Assembly (NCBI GenBank): GCA_029948255.1
Contig: JALIZF010001414.1
Location: 1-64,000, forward strand
Origin: Telmatactis stephensoni
Lineage: Eukaryota > Cnidaria > Anthozoa > Actiniaria > Isophelliidae
DNA: 64,000 bases
Direction: 5' to 3'
Shown: piece by piece, positions 24,911 through 36,044 of the stretch
How positions within the stretch are numbered: the stretch's first letter is position 1
Layout of the letters: every line of letters starts with the position of its first letter
Notes under the pieces: generated by a model
Told to the model about the DNA's origin: nothing
The model's database searches: none
Seen by the model: only the letters and a program-made list of their open reading frames with translations
Program-made: the position numbers and the translations under genes

Positions 24911-25225
24911 TGAATTGGTATTCTCATTTTCATCGACGGGCTTCCTGTGCTTTTCTATTTTAAGACTGTTCGGGCCTAGTCCTCCTTTGAAGGGCAACAA
25001 AGGGATCCCAAAATTTAGAGAGAGAAAAAAAGAAGGGGTTGTATGTTGAGGAGGCTTGATTGCACTACCAACAGCACGGAAGTGACCGGAGGCAGCTGTG
25101 GCAGCTATGTGTGCTTCAGAGACAAACTATATCAATATTATGCACATGACTGCTCTACTTGAACTCTATGAGCCCGAAAACCTGGCCTTACTCATGGAAA
25201 ACGACCTGTTTGAAATGTAATATGG
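24911..25225. repeat. partner copy of the 7664-7995 segment
   Basis: 25098-25225 matches 7868-7995 directly, and 24911-25096 matches 7683-7866 in reverse complement. This copy lacks the left-hand 14-bp inverted repeat that flanks the flipped block in the other copy. Confidence 0.85.
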
Positions 25226-26243
25226 TAGTAGTAAAGACCTTTAATTTGTCTGTCAACAGCTATTAGTGTTTGCCTTTGTCCTTCTATTATCATGCATGGG
25301 TATTATATATCTCACACATGCAAAAATATTACCTGCGAATATACCGGTTTATTCAACTTTTCATTTCACTATATATCTCAATTGTTTGCTGTAAAGACTT
25401 CTACAACGGCGTTTTTGACACAATAGCAAATCGTGTATTTTTTCGTTCATGTTTCAGATATTTTATCCATTACGTGACCAAACGCATCAGGTCAAATAGA
25501 ACCTTAGTTCCATGAAAATATATAAATAAATGATCTGGTCCAGAATTTCGGTGTTAAAATTCAGTACAAAAACCTCTCAAGATCTCTTGAATGCTTGAAT
25601 GAGAAATATAATTGACTTGCCTCTATATGCGTTCGTTTAGCAACTTCGTAGAAATTCGTAGATTTCCAGCTCAAAGGAATCACTTCTTCATCGCGGGAGC
25701 TTCAGTTTCAAGTACTCCATTGAGAGTTCGATATTTGGTCAAAGTATTGGAGATCAAGCTCAAAATAACATCCTATTCTGAAGCTCTTATAATTGTCTAG
25801 GTATATCTCGAGTTAAAAGCTCCACTGTACATAGTTGAATTGCTGGAAGAGCCTGTCTCTGAAAGCTATTTTCTTGGTTTTAGGCCATCTTGCATTCCTA
25901 AAGTTCCTGGCTAGCGTTCGCAGTCGCTCAAAGGTGATGAATGAAGGGCATTGTTTTTACGCTCTTAACCAATCAGGAGTGCATCACGTGGCCGATTGCG
26001 CAAAAATGGCCTTTTCTCGAGACGAACACAGAAAAAATATCTGCAGTTTATAACTCGTTCCCGGCCTACGGCCTGGGCACGAGTAACTAGACGCACTCGT
26101 GCGTTCACTCGTGCCCATGTAAAAGAAGCCCAAAATTAAAATCGGCTTAAAAAGGACATTTAGATTAGCTGCCGCTAGAGTAAGAGCGAATGACATGTTG
26201 TTTATATACTTTTTAACAAGACGCTCCTCGAAGCGTACACTGG
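25226..26243. other. intergenic, no gene seen
   Basis: No supported coding exon. 26050-26120 has a small inverted pattern of CACTCGTGC/GCACGAGT words. Confidence 0.45.
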
Positions 26244-27072
26244 TTGCCTGTACGTAGTTCAACAAGGCGCAGTAGTAAAGATACACTGGCAGATACACTT
26301 GTGGTTTTCATGAGGACATGTCTTGGTGTAATAGCCCTGTTAAGTTTTGATATCTTGAGATACCTTTCATTGGTTTGGGGAGAAATTGTGTGCAGATCCT
26401 TGTCATTCTTCGTGGATGTTTTTACTTACGAATCTTTGGTAACACTTTTGGTAGTAACTGTTGAACGATTCCGTGTAACCAGACTAACTGTTCAGAGATC
26501 ACGACCATATACGCTAAGACAACGTGGGATAGTTCTATCTTGTTGCTGGTAATTGATTCCGATGATATTGGTATCTTACAATTTAGTCTTTCCTTGCTTT
26601 TCTCCTAGTTATTCCAGACGATGTCGTAAATCACTTGAGTTTCCCCAGTCCTGGTTTTATATAAAATCATTTTTAACTATGATTTCACTTTGTGCCATCT
26701 TCATACTGAGTATCATAACGTTACGAAGACTGTCAAAACCGCGAGCTATCCAAGATCATCTCCTGAACCCCAGAGACAAGCACGAGCTAAAAGAATGGCA
26801 AGTGCCATGAGAATGGTGTTGTGTTCAGTGTTGCTGTACACTGTCTGCTATTTTCCATATCTATTTCAATTCTGGGTGCTATTTCTGATCTGATATCACC
26901 ACAGGAAACAACATTCAGTGAAATTGCCAACAACTTACTGGAGTACCTCATTTATTTATTTCTCCCTGTCGTCAACTCCCGCTTCAGTCCCTGTATCTAC
27001 ATTGGCTTCTTGCCTGACTTTCGAGAAGCTGCAAAGAGAGTATTGAGGTGTGGAAGAACAATCAAAAAATGA
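26244..27072 (+). pseudogene. rhodopsin-class (class A) GPCR pseudogene
   Basis: Segments of a seven-helix receptor lie in the right order but in different frames. There is a TM2/TM3-like part with the conserved Cys (GEIVCRSLSFFVD) and an E-R-F version of the DRY motif (VTVERFRVTR). TM4 is interrupted by a TAA near 26550 (CCW-stop-LIPMILVS). TM5 runs to about 26730. A frame change near 26780 leads into TM6 with CYFPYLFQFW (CWxP variant). A second shift near 26870 leads into TM7 with NSRFSPCIYIGF (NPxxY variant) and a helix-8-like basic tail. TM1 was not recognised. It looks peptide- or amine-receptor-like, but the ligand class cannot be judged. The LTR element starts 11 bp after its stop codon. 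Confidence 0.82.
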
Positions 27073-27083
27073 TTCCTCCCCGC

Positions 27084-27164
27084 TGTTATGGTTTTCCTGT
27101 GTAGCTCATGAATAAAGACACTTGCTGGACAAATGGCGGCTTGTCATGACTCAAGCTTATAACA
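27084..27164 (+). repeat. 5' LTR, 81 bp
   Basis: Bounded by TGTTATGG and CTTATAACA. It contains AATAAA inside TGAATAAAGACA, a likely polyadenylation signal, and is followed by a tRNA-primer-like TGGTGTCAGAAC. Confidence 0.95.
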
Positions 27165-27199
27165 TGGTGTCAGAACTTCACTAAACTCACGCTAATTCG

Positions 27200-27857
27200 T
27201 TGAAACTCGGCAAGAAAAAAGTCAAAAGGGCTAAATCAAGCATCCCAGCACCGGCTAAGATGGATATGCAAGGAGATCTCGCATCGAACTGGGAGTTTTT
27301 CAAGGACAGTTGGATCAACTTTGCAACCGCCACGGAACTAAACAAGAAAGCAGATGAAGTCGTCGTAGCAACCCTGCTCTCAATCATGGGTAAAGAATGT
27401 TTTAAGGTCTATAAAAACTTACCTCTGACCGAAGATGAAAGAAAGAAGCCTGCGGAGATACTGGAAAAGCTAACGGAAGAGTTTGAAGGAAAAAGAAACA
27501 CAATCTATGAAAGGCCGGTACGTGTTTAACTTGTGTACACAAAAGCCTGACGAAACGTTTGATCGCTATCTCACTCGCCTGAGAGAACTAGTACTGATCT
27601 CTACATGCAAGTATGGAACACTTGAAAACGAAATGCTGAGAGACAAAATCGTAATTGGAATCTCACAGAACGAGACACAACAGCGACTACTGAGAGAGAA
27701 GGATCTCACGCTAGATAAAGCCATAAATATATGCCGTAGTAGTGAAATGGCTGCTCAACATGCCCAAAAAATCGAACACACGGAGGCCGTAAACTTTGTC
27801 AAGAATAAACCAAAATCTGCACACAAAAGTGACTCACAGTTGATCAAAAAATTGTAA
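27200..27857 (+). pseudogene. retroelement gag region in two frames
   Basis: The first open stretch, 27200-27529, encodes a capsid-like region with W-x(3)-F...F-x-D-S-W features. The second, 27483-27857, continues the capsid in another frame. The two are separated by a small insertion near 27510. The second part ends at a TAA at 27855-27857, just where the zinc-knuckle frame begins in a third frame after an A run. Gag would package the element RNA. Whether the last shift is programmed or a mutation cannot be decided from one copy. Confidence 0.85.
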
Positions 27858-29205
27858 GTACTGTGGAAGTGAACACAAAAAAGGGAACTGCCCTGCTTAT
27901 GGAGAAACTTGCAGTAAATGCCAAAGGAAAAACCACTTAGCCAAAGTATGTTTGTCCTCTCAAGCTAGTGAACCGGTTACTGGGCCCGGACAGCGCCAAC
28001 AAAGAGACTCAAAGCCTGGAAGAAAAAACAAGCATATTCATCAGTTTGAAGAGAACACCAGCAGCAGTAAAGAAAACAGCGAAGACTTAGACAGCGAAGG
28101 AAGTATCTACAGCATACAAAATAATAACAACAAAGTCAAGTTCTGTGCAAAGGTAATGGTTAAAGCCAACGACAGCAATGAGCCACAACCAATCACCTTT
28201 CAACTAGATACAGGTGCAACTTGCAGCACTATCAGCCTGAAAGAGTACAAAAGCATAACTAAAGAAGAACCACAGCCATCCCTCACCACACTCAAGCTGT
28301 ATGACCAGTCAACACTCACTCCTGTGGGACAGGCAATACTACACTGTACAGTCAATGGAATCACAAAGAGGGTGCGCTTTCAAGTCATCAAAGATGCTCC
28401 AACCTCTCTTCTCTCTGGTAAAGCCTGTCAAGCCCTACAACTCCTGCGCTTCAGCGAGGACATTCTTCATGTAAACACACCTCTTACCAAGGAAAACATC
28501 CAACATGACTATGCAGACATATTCAGTGGTCTAGGAAAGCTCCCTGGAGTCTACCACATCGAGACAGATCCCGACGTTAAGCCCAAACAGAGCAACCCCA
28601 GAAGAGTACCAATACCCATACAAGAGGAACTGAAAAACAAAATAGAGGAACTAGAGCAAGCAGGAATCTTAGCAAAAGTCACAGAACCGACACCTTGGAT
28701 CAGCAACATGGTTGCAGTTAAGACACCCAAGAAGCTCAGGATATGTCTGGATCCTCAGGAACTAAACAAAGCAATTATACGAAACCACTACCCAACACCT
28801 ACAATTGAGCAAGTAGCGCCAAAGTTAACAAATGCAAAGATTTTTACAGTGGTTGATGCCAAAGATGGTTTCTTACAAGTTACACTGGATGAGCCTTCAA
28901 CCTACCTTACGACCTTCTGGACGCCATATGGAAGATATAGATGGTTACGCATGCCTTTTGGGATCAAATCAGCACCAGAGGAGTTCCAACGAAGACTAGA
29001 TGAATGCCTCGAAGGATTATCTAACATCCAAGCCATATACGACGACATCATCATCTATGGAACTGACGACAGTGAGCATGATGCTGCCCTAAGAGCCCTC
29101 CTTGAAAGGTGTCGAGAATGTGGACTAAAGCTAAACAAAAGAAACTCAAGTTCAAGCTCGACAAAGTTGCCTACCTGGGACACATCCTCACAGCAGAGGG
29201 GATAA
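27844..29205 (+). pseudogene. retroelement zinc knuckles, protease and N-terminal reverse transcriptase
   Basis: The frame opens after a stop at 27841. It starts with two CCHC-type knuckles (27853-27951: CKYCGSEHKKGNC and CSKCQRKNHLAKVC), nucleic-acid-binding motifs of the gag end. An aspartic protease active site LDTGATCS follows near 28206. The RT fingers and palm come next (LDPQELNKAI, VVDAKDGFLQV, LRMPFGIKSAP), with a catalytic IYDDIIIYG near 29037 that differs from the usual YxDD. The frame leaves the conserved sequence near 29140 at an AAAAG run, where the second pol frame takes over. Confidence 0.9.
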
Positions 29206-31313
29206 AGGCTGACCCAGAAAAAATCAGTGCCATTGTAGACATGTCACAACCTACAAATGTTCAAGAAGTACAGCGACTCCTTGGTGTAGTAACCTACCTC
29301 TCCAAGTTTCTGCCACAACTAAGCACAGTGTCAGAGCCACTTCGACGTCTCACAGACAAAAATGCAGTCTTCGATTGGCTGCCACAACATGAATCTGCCT
29401 TCTCGAAACTCAAGACAATGATGACAGAAACACCGGTTTTGCAATATTATGATGTCAACAAGGACGTGGTCATTGAATGTGATAGCTCTGAAGTTGGACT
29501 TGGAGCAGTAATCACGCAGGATGGTAAACCAATTGAGTACGCCTCTAGAGCACTCAGTCAGACGGAGCGCAACTATGCACAAATTGAGAAAGAGTGTCTC
29601 GCTATTGTCTTTGCCACTCAGAGATTTGAGCACTACATACTGGGCAAAGACAATGTAAAGGTCCTCACAGACCATAAACCACTTGTCACTATTTTCAAGA
29701 AACCAATCCTGACCAATCCCAAACGTCTACAGTGGATGAGACTAAGATTACAGAAATACTCACTTCAACTGGAATACAAGCCAGGACCTAAGATGTTTAT
29801 CAGTGACACACTATCAAGGGCTGCCCTACCAAGCAAGGATGTCAACAAGGATACACCTCCATATCAGATCTTTCAGATTCAAGAAGACAAGGAACTATTC
29901 ACTGATCAGTTTGAGGACATTGATTCCGAAGATTCACTCTTTGTAACCGATACAAGACTGAACACCATTAAACGAGAGACGAACAAGGACATCTCCCTCC
30001 AAACTCTGATGAATATCATCAAAGAAGGGTGGCCTGACAACAAGTCAAATGTACCACTCTCTGTTCGTGAATACTGGCCTTACAGAAATGAACTTACTAC
30101 ACAGAATGGAGTAGCATATCGAGGAACGAGAATCATCATACCCTCTACTATGAGAAAGGAGCTAACCACTAGAGCTCATGCATCACACTTAGGAATTCAG
30201 TACATCATCAACACAGCTAGAAACATCATGTATTGGCCAAGGATGACAGCTGACCTAACTGATGCTGTGAATAGCTGCAAAACCTGCCAAGTAACACAAC
30301 CTGCCGCTCAAAAAGAACCAATGATGACCCATCCTATTCCACAACTACCATGGCAAGCCATAGCTAGTGATTGTTTTGAACTAGATGGACTACATTACAT
30401 TGTATTGGTTGACCTCTATTCTGATTACATTGAAGTTGCAGAGTTATCTGACATGACCACAGCAGCTCTCATTGAACAGATGAAACCCATCTTTGCTACA
30501 CATGGCTCACCAGCAGTTTTAATAACTGACAATGGAAGCAACTATGCCTCGCAGGAATTCAAGACCTTCGCAGATGACTGGGACATCACTCATGTGACCA
30601 CAAGTCCCCATCACCACAAAGCAAATGGAAAGGCAGAATCTGCAGTGAAAATTATGAAGAGCATAATCAAGAAGGCAAGGAAGGAAAGACAGGATGTGTG
30701 GAAAGCCATATTGGAATGGCGAAACACACTTACACCAGGGATGACAAACTCACCTGCTCAAAGACTTCTGTCTCGCAGAACTAGATCTTTCATGCCATGT
30801 GGACACAACATGTACAAGCCTGAAGTCCAAGCCAATGTGACAACTCAAGTGATACAGAAAAGAAAGCAAGCCAAACTATACCATGACCGACATGCTACGC
30901 CACTCCCAAAACTAGTGGTTGGTCAACCTGTCATGGTGAAAACACACCCACAGCAGCCTCGAAGTGACTGGAAAGCTGGCACAGTGAAACGTGAAGCCAC
31001 CACACCACGCAGCTACATAGTTGAAGTAAATGGACGGAAGTACAAACGGAACAGAGTACATCTGAAGGACACCAAAGTAACACAAGGACAAGCCTCAGAC
31101 AAGTTAAAGGATCTATCATCAGAAACCACAACATCAGATACCACCACAGCTGAACCAGCTAAGAAAACTACTGCAGCTGCAGCTATAGCACCGGCAAACA
31201 ACACCTCCACCGACACAGCTTCTACACCTACAGCATCCAGTCAAACACCATCATACACTACCAAGTCAGGACGCACCGTGAAACCACCAGCAAGATACAA
31301 TGACTCTGTTTAG
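29109..31313 (+). pseudogene. retroelement RT connection, RNase H and integrase
   Basis: An open stretch of 734 codons in a different frame from the upstream part of pol; the real sequence begins near 29140. The RT connection (VAYLGHILTAEG) is followed by RNase H (VIECDSSEVGLGAVI, ASRALSQTERNYAQIEKE, TDHKPL). The integrase comes next, with an HHCC zinc finger (HASHLG...CKTCQ), core Asp residues (ASDCFELDG, LITDNGSNY) and Glu (NGKAESAVKIMK), then a basic and Thr/Ala/Pro-rich tail. All the catalytic acidic residues I looked for are present, so the damage is limited to the frame breaks. Confidence 0.92.
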
Positions 31314-31463
31314 ACTATTTAAGATAAATTCATTGTCACAGTTTGTTATGGACATTGACTGTTAAGCAAATTAGCTTCAAGTTGTTGTTAGTTTCATGTA
31401 CCAGTACAAGCACACTTAAGTCAGTTATATTTAATAGTTTTCACTTTTTTGGAGAAAGGAAGA

Positions 31464-31544
31464 TGTTATGGGTTTCCTGTGTAGCTCATGAATAAAGACA
31501 CGTGCTGGACAAATGGCGGCTTGTCATGACTCAAGCTTATAACA
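31464..31544 (+). repeat. 3' LTR, 81 bp
   Basis: It matches the 5' LTR at 79 of 81 positions and is preceded by the polypurine tract GGAGAAAGGAAGA. Confidence 0.95.
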
Positions 31545-31549
31545 CCCGC

Positions 31550-32705
31550 CCCTTGAAACGGTTTGAGTCTTTTAAATTTCAATCCGTCAATCTGCAAAAA
31601 AAACAATTAAAATTAATTATCAACTTTCGGTTAACCGTAAAGGAAAGAAATTAACGATTACCATAAAAAAGTAGTGTTAACCGTGAAAGCCTCCATCCCG
31701 TCCCTTGAAACCTTCTAAATCAAGCTGATTCTGCATGAATTTAATCATGAAGCTCGCAATTGACTTCAACACAAGCTTGGCTTCATATCTTTTTCGATTA
31801 GTTCAAATTCAGTTTCTCGACCATGCTTGTAATATTAGCCAAATGGTTTGCCTCCTTGCCAGTTGGGATTCTTAAACACTTTGTTTCTTTACCGATTATC
31901 AGTGTGTATTTATTTCAGGATTTGAGGACCAGGCAGGAAAAAAGCTTTGCTTTACCTGTTATATCCTCGTTAAATGAAGGAGTCTCTCTCTTCAATTTGC
32001 GATGACACTGGTGAAAATTACAATTTCTTCAAATCTGATTGGTAGCAAGACTGCTCTATTTCTCTCTAATAAACATGGAAATTGTAAATGCACAGTTGGC
32101 TGTAATTCGTCATTTGCATGAGCCAATCATGTTAGTGCTTTCAAATTAATCAACCAATCACAGAATTAATTCAAATTACTATAGCAACAGCAACCATTCC
32201 AAAATGGATGATTAGAAGTTTTTAAGGTTTGTTTATGCAAAGCCGATAAAAAACTCAAATGTTTGTCTCTTTTTCTCGGAAATTGTAACAGTTATGATTA
32301 ATTTGTGATTAACAGATCTTGGAACTAGAACTTACCAATTATTGATTAACATCGTGTCTTCCAATTTTGTCTGTAATCAGTACTCAGAAAACCAAATTGA
32401 ACTCCCACTATGCGAGTTGTCCAATTTTGTTCATCCTAATCATGCAACTTCGATCACAAGCCCCATTTTTTAATTTTTTGGAAACTGTTAGAGCTTTGAT
32501 TAAGAGGACGTAGAGTCGTTCAATTATATTATGTCTTTGATAGAATTTGTTTGAGAGCCTTCCACGCGCACGTCAAAAATCAAATTCTATTTGTTGAGAG
32601 CCTTGCGCGCGCGATGGCGAAGTTTCTAAAAATAGCCTTAGGCGCCACGAACATCGCACAGACATCAATACTGAGTTTCGCTCTCTTAGTATTATGGTCT
32701 CTTGA
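31550..32705. other. intergenic, no gene seen
   Basis: A+T-rich sequence with local GTTAACCGT-type words, but no exon or long repeat that I could support. Confidence 0.45.
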
Positions 32706-33554
32706 TACAATTTTTTCTGCGCATGTCTGTGTTTTTGGTTTGAAATACATTTGCATATCGAATGCAAGAAATGTTACTTTGACATGGAACATTTGGTTGG
32801 CGATCTCGTTCTTCAAAATTAACCGCGTTCAACTACCGAAATACTGAGACCTGTGCATGAGACATAAGCAGTCTACCTACCGCTAGTGCGCTGTGGATAA
32901 TGATTTAAATCGAAGGCACCCCAGATGATAAAACGCGTCAAAGTCGGTATAGATTTTCTAGTTATATTGTGGGCGCTAAATTTATACATAAGGTACATTG
33001 CATATCATTGAATAATTACCATGTTTACCAGAATGTTGTACTTTTTCGCGCAAAAATCTTGCAAGTTCGTTTTCAAAATTATACATCTTAGACAGCTGCG
33101 TCCTCAGCAAAATTATTTAATAATTGGCTTTTTCCATGTTTCTTTCTTGCAAAACTGAGCTTTTTTGGACTTCCACTGCTTAATGTACCTTATATTAAAT
33201 TTAAATAATTACCCACATTGCACTAGCGGTAGGTAGACTGCTTATGTCTCAGTTGTCTCAACCCACCTCCAAGCGAAGGGAAAAGGGCCTGGGAACGAGA
33301 TTGCAGTTGTCTCAGTATTTCGATAACTGAACATAATTTTGAAGAACGAAATCGCCAACCAAATGCTCCGTGTCAACACAACTTTTCTTGCATTCGATAT
33401 GCAAATTAGGCTCAGATTTCAGCCGTCAGGGATTCGTGCGCCCGCGATACTCATGATGAGTATCGCGGGCGCACGAATCCCTGACGGCTAAAATCCTATA
33501 TGCAAATAAATTTCAAACCAAAAACACAGACATGCGCAGATAAATTGTATAAAT
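32706..33554. mobile_element. large inverted-repeat element with an insertion in one arm
   Basis: The left arm 32706-32895 contains TCTGCGCATGTCTGTGTTTT, TTGGTTGGCGAT and GCAGTCTACCTACCGCTAGTG. The right arm carries their reverse complements at about 33225-33554. The right arm is longer because a palindromic block (33415-33495) splits it between ATATGCAAATTA and TATGCAAATAAA. No coding capacity was found. Short blocks with ATGTACCTTAT/ATAAGGTACATT near 32990 and 33183 extend the symmetry. Confidence 0.87.
33415..33495. repeat. near-perfect palindrome, 34-bp arms around a single base
   Basis: 33421-33454 is the exact reverse complement of 33456-33489, with one G at the centre (33455). One mismatch further out, pairing resumes to 33415/33495. 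The arms contain GCGCCCGCGATACTCAT and are much more G+C-rich than the surroundings. On RNA or single-stranded DNA it would fold into a very stable hairpin. Confidence 0.95.
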
Positions 33555-34926
33555 GCTTCCGCTTGCCACACATCATGCATGGAAGCCAAGGAAGTCGTTT
33601 CTGAAAATTTGGACCATTTTCGAATAATTGTGTCACGCCATACCGTCACGCGTTTTCACTCCACGTAAAACATCAATTTGTGACTAATTTCACCTGTAAT
33701 TTGATTGTGAAGATAAATATAATTGTGACTTTCTAAATATATCGAATAAAGTTAAATGTAGTTATGGCATCAACATGGAGGCTCCATTATTTCTTACCAA
33801 AAATTAGAGCACATTAAAGTGTTTATATCTTCGCGACGAAAAACTATCTTCACTGACCTTCACTCGATATTTTATAGAGAAGCAAAGTTTTAGTTGTTCT
33901 TTTAGGTGCATCTACCTTAAAGACCTTAAACTTAGTGCTCTAAAACGAACTAAATTTTTTGATGACGTCACTGAATACAATGTATCACGCATGCACAAAT
34001 GATTTCGTGACGGTCCTCATTATATGACGTAAGCAGTATTACGATATCTCACGTAGAGCTCCAAGTCATTGCAGCTCTCACGTCTCGTTATAAAGTTATC
34101 TATTTACCATTATCGTGAATACGTCTGATTGTGTTGATCTTGGGACTAGAAGGTGGAGGTAGGTATTTTAATCTTCGGTAGGTTGAGATTGAGTTTAGAT
34201 CGAGCAATTATTCACGTTAATCCCTTTGTTCTTAGGATATTGACCGCATGCCTTTTTGAATCAAAGTTGTATTAAGATTTCTTTAAATCTTGATCTTTCT
34301 TGAAAATCCCACATATCCAATACCGTAATCACAATTAAAAGACACGTTTTCAAGTCTCTCGCGCCACGAAATCCAACGTACGTTGGCTTGAGGTCACCAG
34401 AATTGAACGTCAGTCAGCATTGAATAAAGTAAACACAGCGTGAATGGTTTAGAACAACATCAGTGGCAAGTAGTTCATTTATATCAATAATTATTTCCTT
34501 CTTATTCGACTTATACTTTAGACTCTAGTCAGTAACGTGATCTTCCTTGGCGTCGCGCTGATAGTAACAAAATACAAGGAAGAGAATTAACCTTTGAGGT
34601 CAAAGACACGTTACATGTGTTTTTGAGTTCACTAAATAAACAAACTTGTAGAAGTTACAGTATGAAAAGGTTATGCAAATGTGGTACAAATGATATCAAT
34701 CATCCATGTAGTGCATCCAATAAATCTCCATCTGTTTGGAGTTTGTACGTTTATCGGTAACAATAGCAAGGATGATCTTTTTCTAGAGACTATAAAGATA
34801 TTCGGTTTATATCCGTAGCTGACTTCTCTATTCTATCAACTGTTTAATTATGCATGGTTCGATCGGAGAGTCAGAGAAGCCAATTGTGCATGCAGCGAAC
34901 TATCAGGGAACCGCCGAGCACCCTAA
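33555..34926. other. intergenic, no gene seen
   Basis: No coding exon recognised. The interval may hold distal 5' sequence of the choline transporter gene. Confidence 0.4.
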
Positions 34927-35370
34927 AAAGTGGTGGGGCTATATAAGAGACTAGTATGGGAAAAGGGAAAAAGTGGTGGGGCTATATAAGAGACTAGTGT
35001 GGGAAAAAGTGGTGGTACTATATAAGAGACTAGTATGGGAAAAGGGAAAAAGTGGTGGGGCTATATAAGAGACTAGTATGGGAAAAGGGGAAAAGTGGTG
35101 GGACTATATAAGAGACTAGTATGGGAAAAGGGAAAAAGTGGTGGGGCTATATAAGAGACTAGTATGGGAAAAGGGACAAAGTGGTGGGGCTATATAAGAG
35201 ACTAGTATGGGAAAAGGGAAAAAGTGGTGGGGCTATATAAGAGACTAGTATGGGAAAAGGGAAAAAGTGGTGGGGCTATATAAGAGACTAGTATGGGAAA
35301 AGGGAAAAAGTGGTGGGGCTATATAAGAGGCTAGTATGGGAAAAGGGACAAAGTGGTAGGGCTATAGCAC
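34927..35370. repeat. 43-bp tandem repeat, ten units with a TATA-like core
   Basis: The unit is roughly AGTGGTGGGGCTATATAAG followed by AGACTAGTATGGGAAAAGGG and a few A. The core CTATATAAGAG occurs ten times, at about 34939, 34981, 35018, 35060, 35103 and on to 35319. One unit is shortened to 36 bp, and the array ends in a degenerate GGGCTATAGC unit. It lies about 0.7 kb upstream of the choline transporter start codon. Confidence 0.95.
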
Positions 35371-35615
35371 TACCAGCCCCTCCCCCTCGCGGTCTCTGAC
35401 TATAGGGCCCTTGTTGTACGAATGATGGTAACGCTAACCGTTGGATACATCCCTAGCAATTGGGTAAAGTTATTATTTAGTCTTTACTGATGCTTTTCGT
35501 TTGACGAAGAAAGCATACTTTTTCACAATGGCGTTTCTCTTTTGTCCAAGCTAAGGTACAAAACCCAGGGGATTAGTGTAGACGAAACCATAGAGGGTTT
35601 TGGTAAAACGCATTA

Positions 35616-35836
35616 CACAGGGAAAAAATGTGAATTCCAAAATTAGGGTTTCCCTGGACCTAAACTGGGAATCTGTTCAGTCTATTTACTTTTACTTGGG
35701 AACTCTGTAATATCAAACTTGTGAAAATAGAACAGATTCCCAGGGATTTCCTGGTTAGACACAGCTAGGGAAGCCTATGCTATGCATGTTACGTTTGACC
35801 CAAGCTGGGAACTGACACTTTTTTCCTGTGTCAAAG
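35616..35836. mobile_element. MITE with ACACAGGGAAAAAA ends
   Basis: ACACAGGGAAAAAATGTGA at the left is matched imperfectly by CACTTTTTTCCTGTGT at the right. The interior holds further inverted words (TGGGAATCTGTTC and GAACAGATTCCCA). It sits just upstream of the choline transporter gene. Confidence 0.75.
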
Positions 35837-36044
35837 GCATATTTTCCACCAGCAACGGAAGCAGAGGTGAAATAAAGTAGCACACGCAGACTCAGTAGTG
35901 TTGAATTTGGTAAGAGAAAACAGTTACGTACTAGTCAATTACTGAGTCTGCATATGTTGTTTCTGTTTCTGCTTCCATCGTTCGTAAAAATCAGGCTAAA
36001 TCGGATTCCCGATAATCTCTTCTTGGTTGTTGTGTTTCATATAG

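Larger units (their letters stand above)
27084..31544 (+). mobile_element. Ty3/gypsy-type LTR retrotransposon, 4461 bp
   Basis: Two 81-bp LTRs (27084-27164 and 31464-31544) begin TGTTATGG and end CTTATAACA. They differ at only two positions, so the insertion is fairly recent. A 5-bp target duplication CCCGC sits at 27079-27083 and 31545-31549. A primer-binding-like TGGTGTCAGAAC follows the left LTR directly, and a purine tract GGAGAAAGGAAGA precedes the right LTR. The interior order is gag, CCHC zinc knuckles, protease, RT, RNase H, integrase, which is the Ty3/gypsy order. At least three frame breaks interrupt the coding region, so this copy is probably inactive by itself. The LTRs are unusually short for the group. 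Confidence 0.95.

Noticed and set aside
26548..26609. A 62-bp intron in the GPCR that would remove the in-frame stop
   Set aside because: It has GT-AG borders and keeps the frame but would delete the TM4-like segment, and two other frame breaks remain. A pseudogene is the simpler reading.
34927..35370. CRISPR-like array
   Set aside because: The 43-bp units are head-to-tail with no unique spacers.
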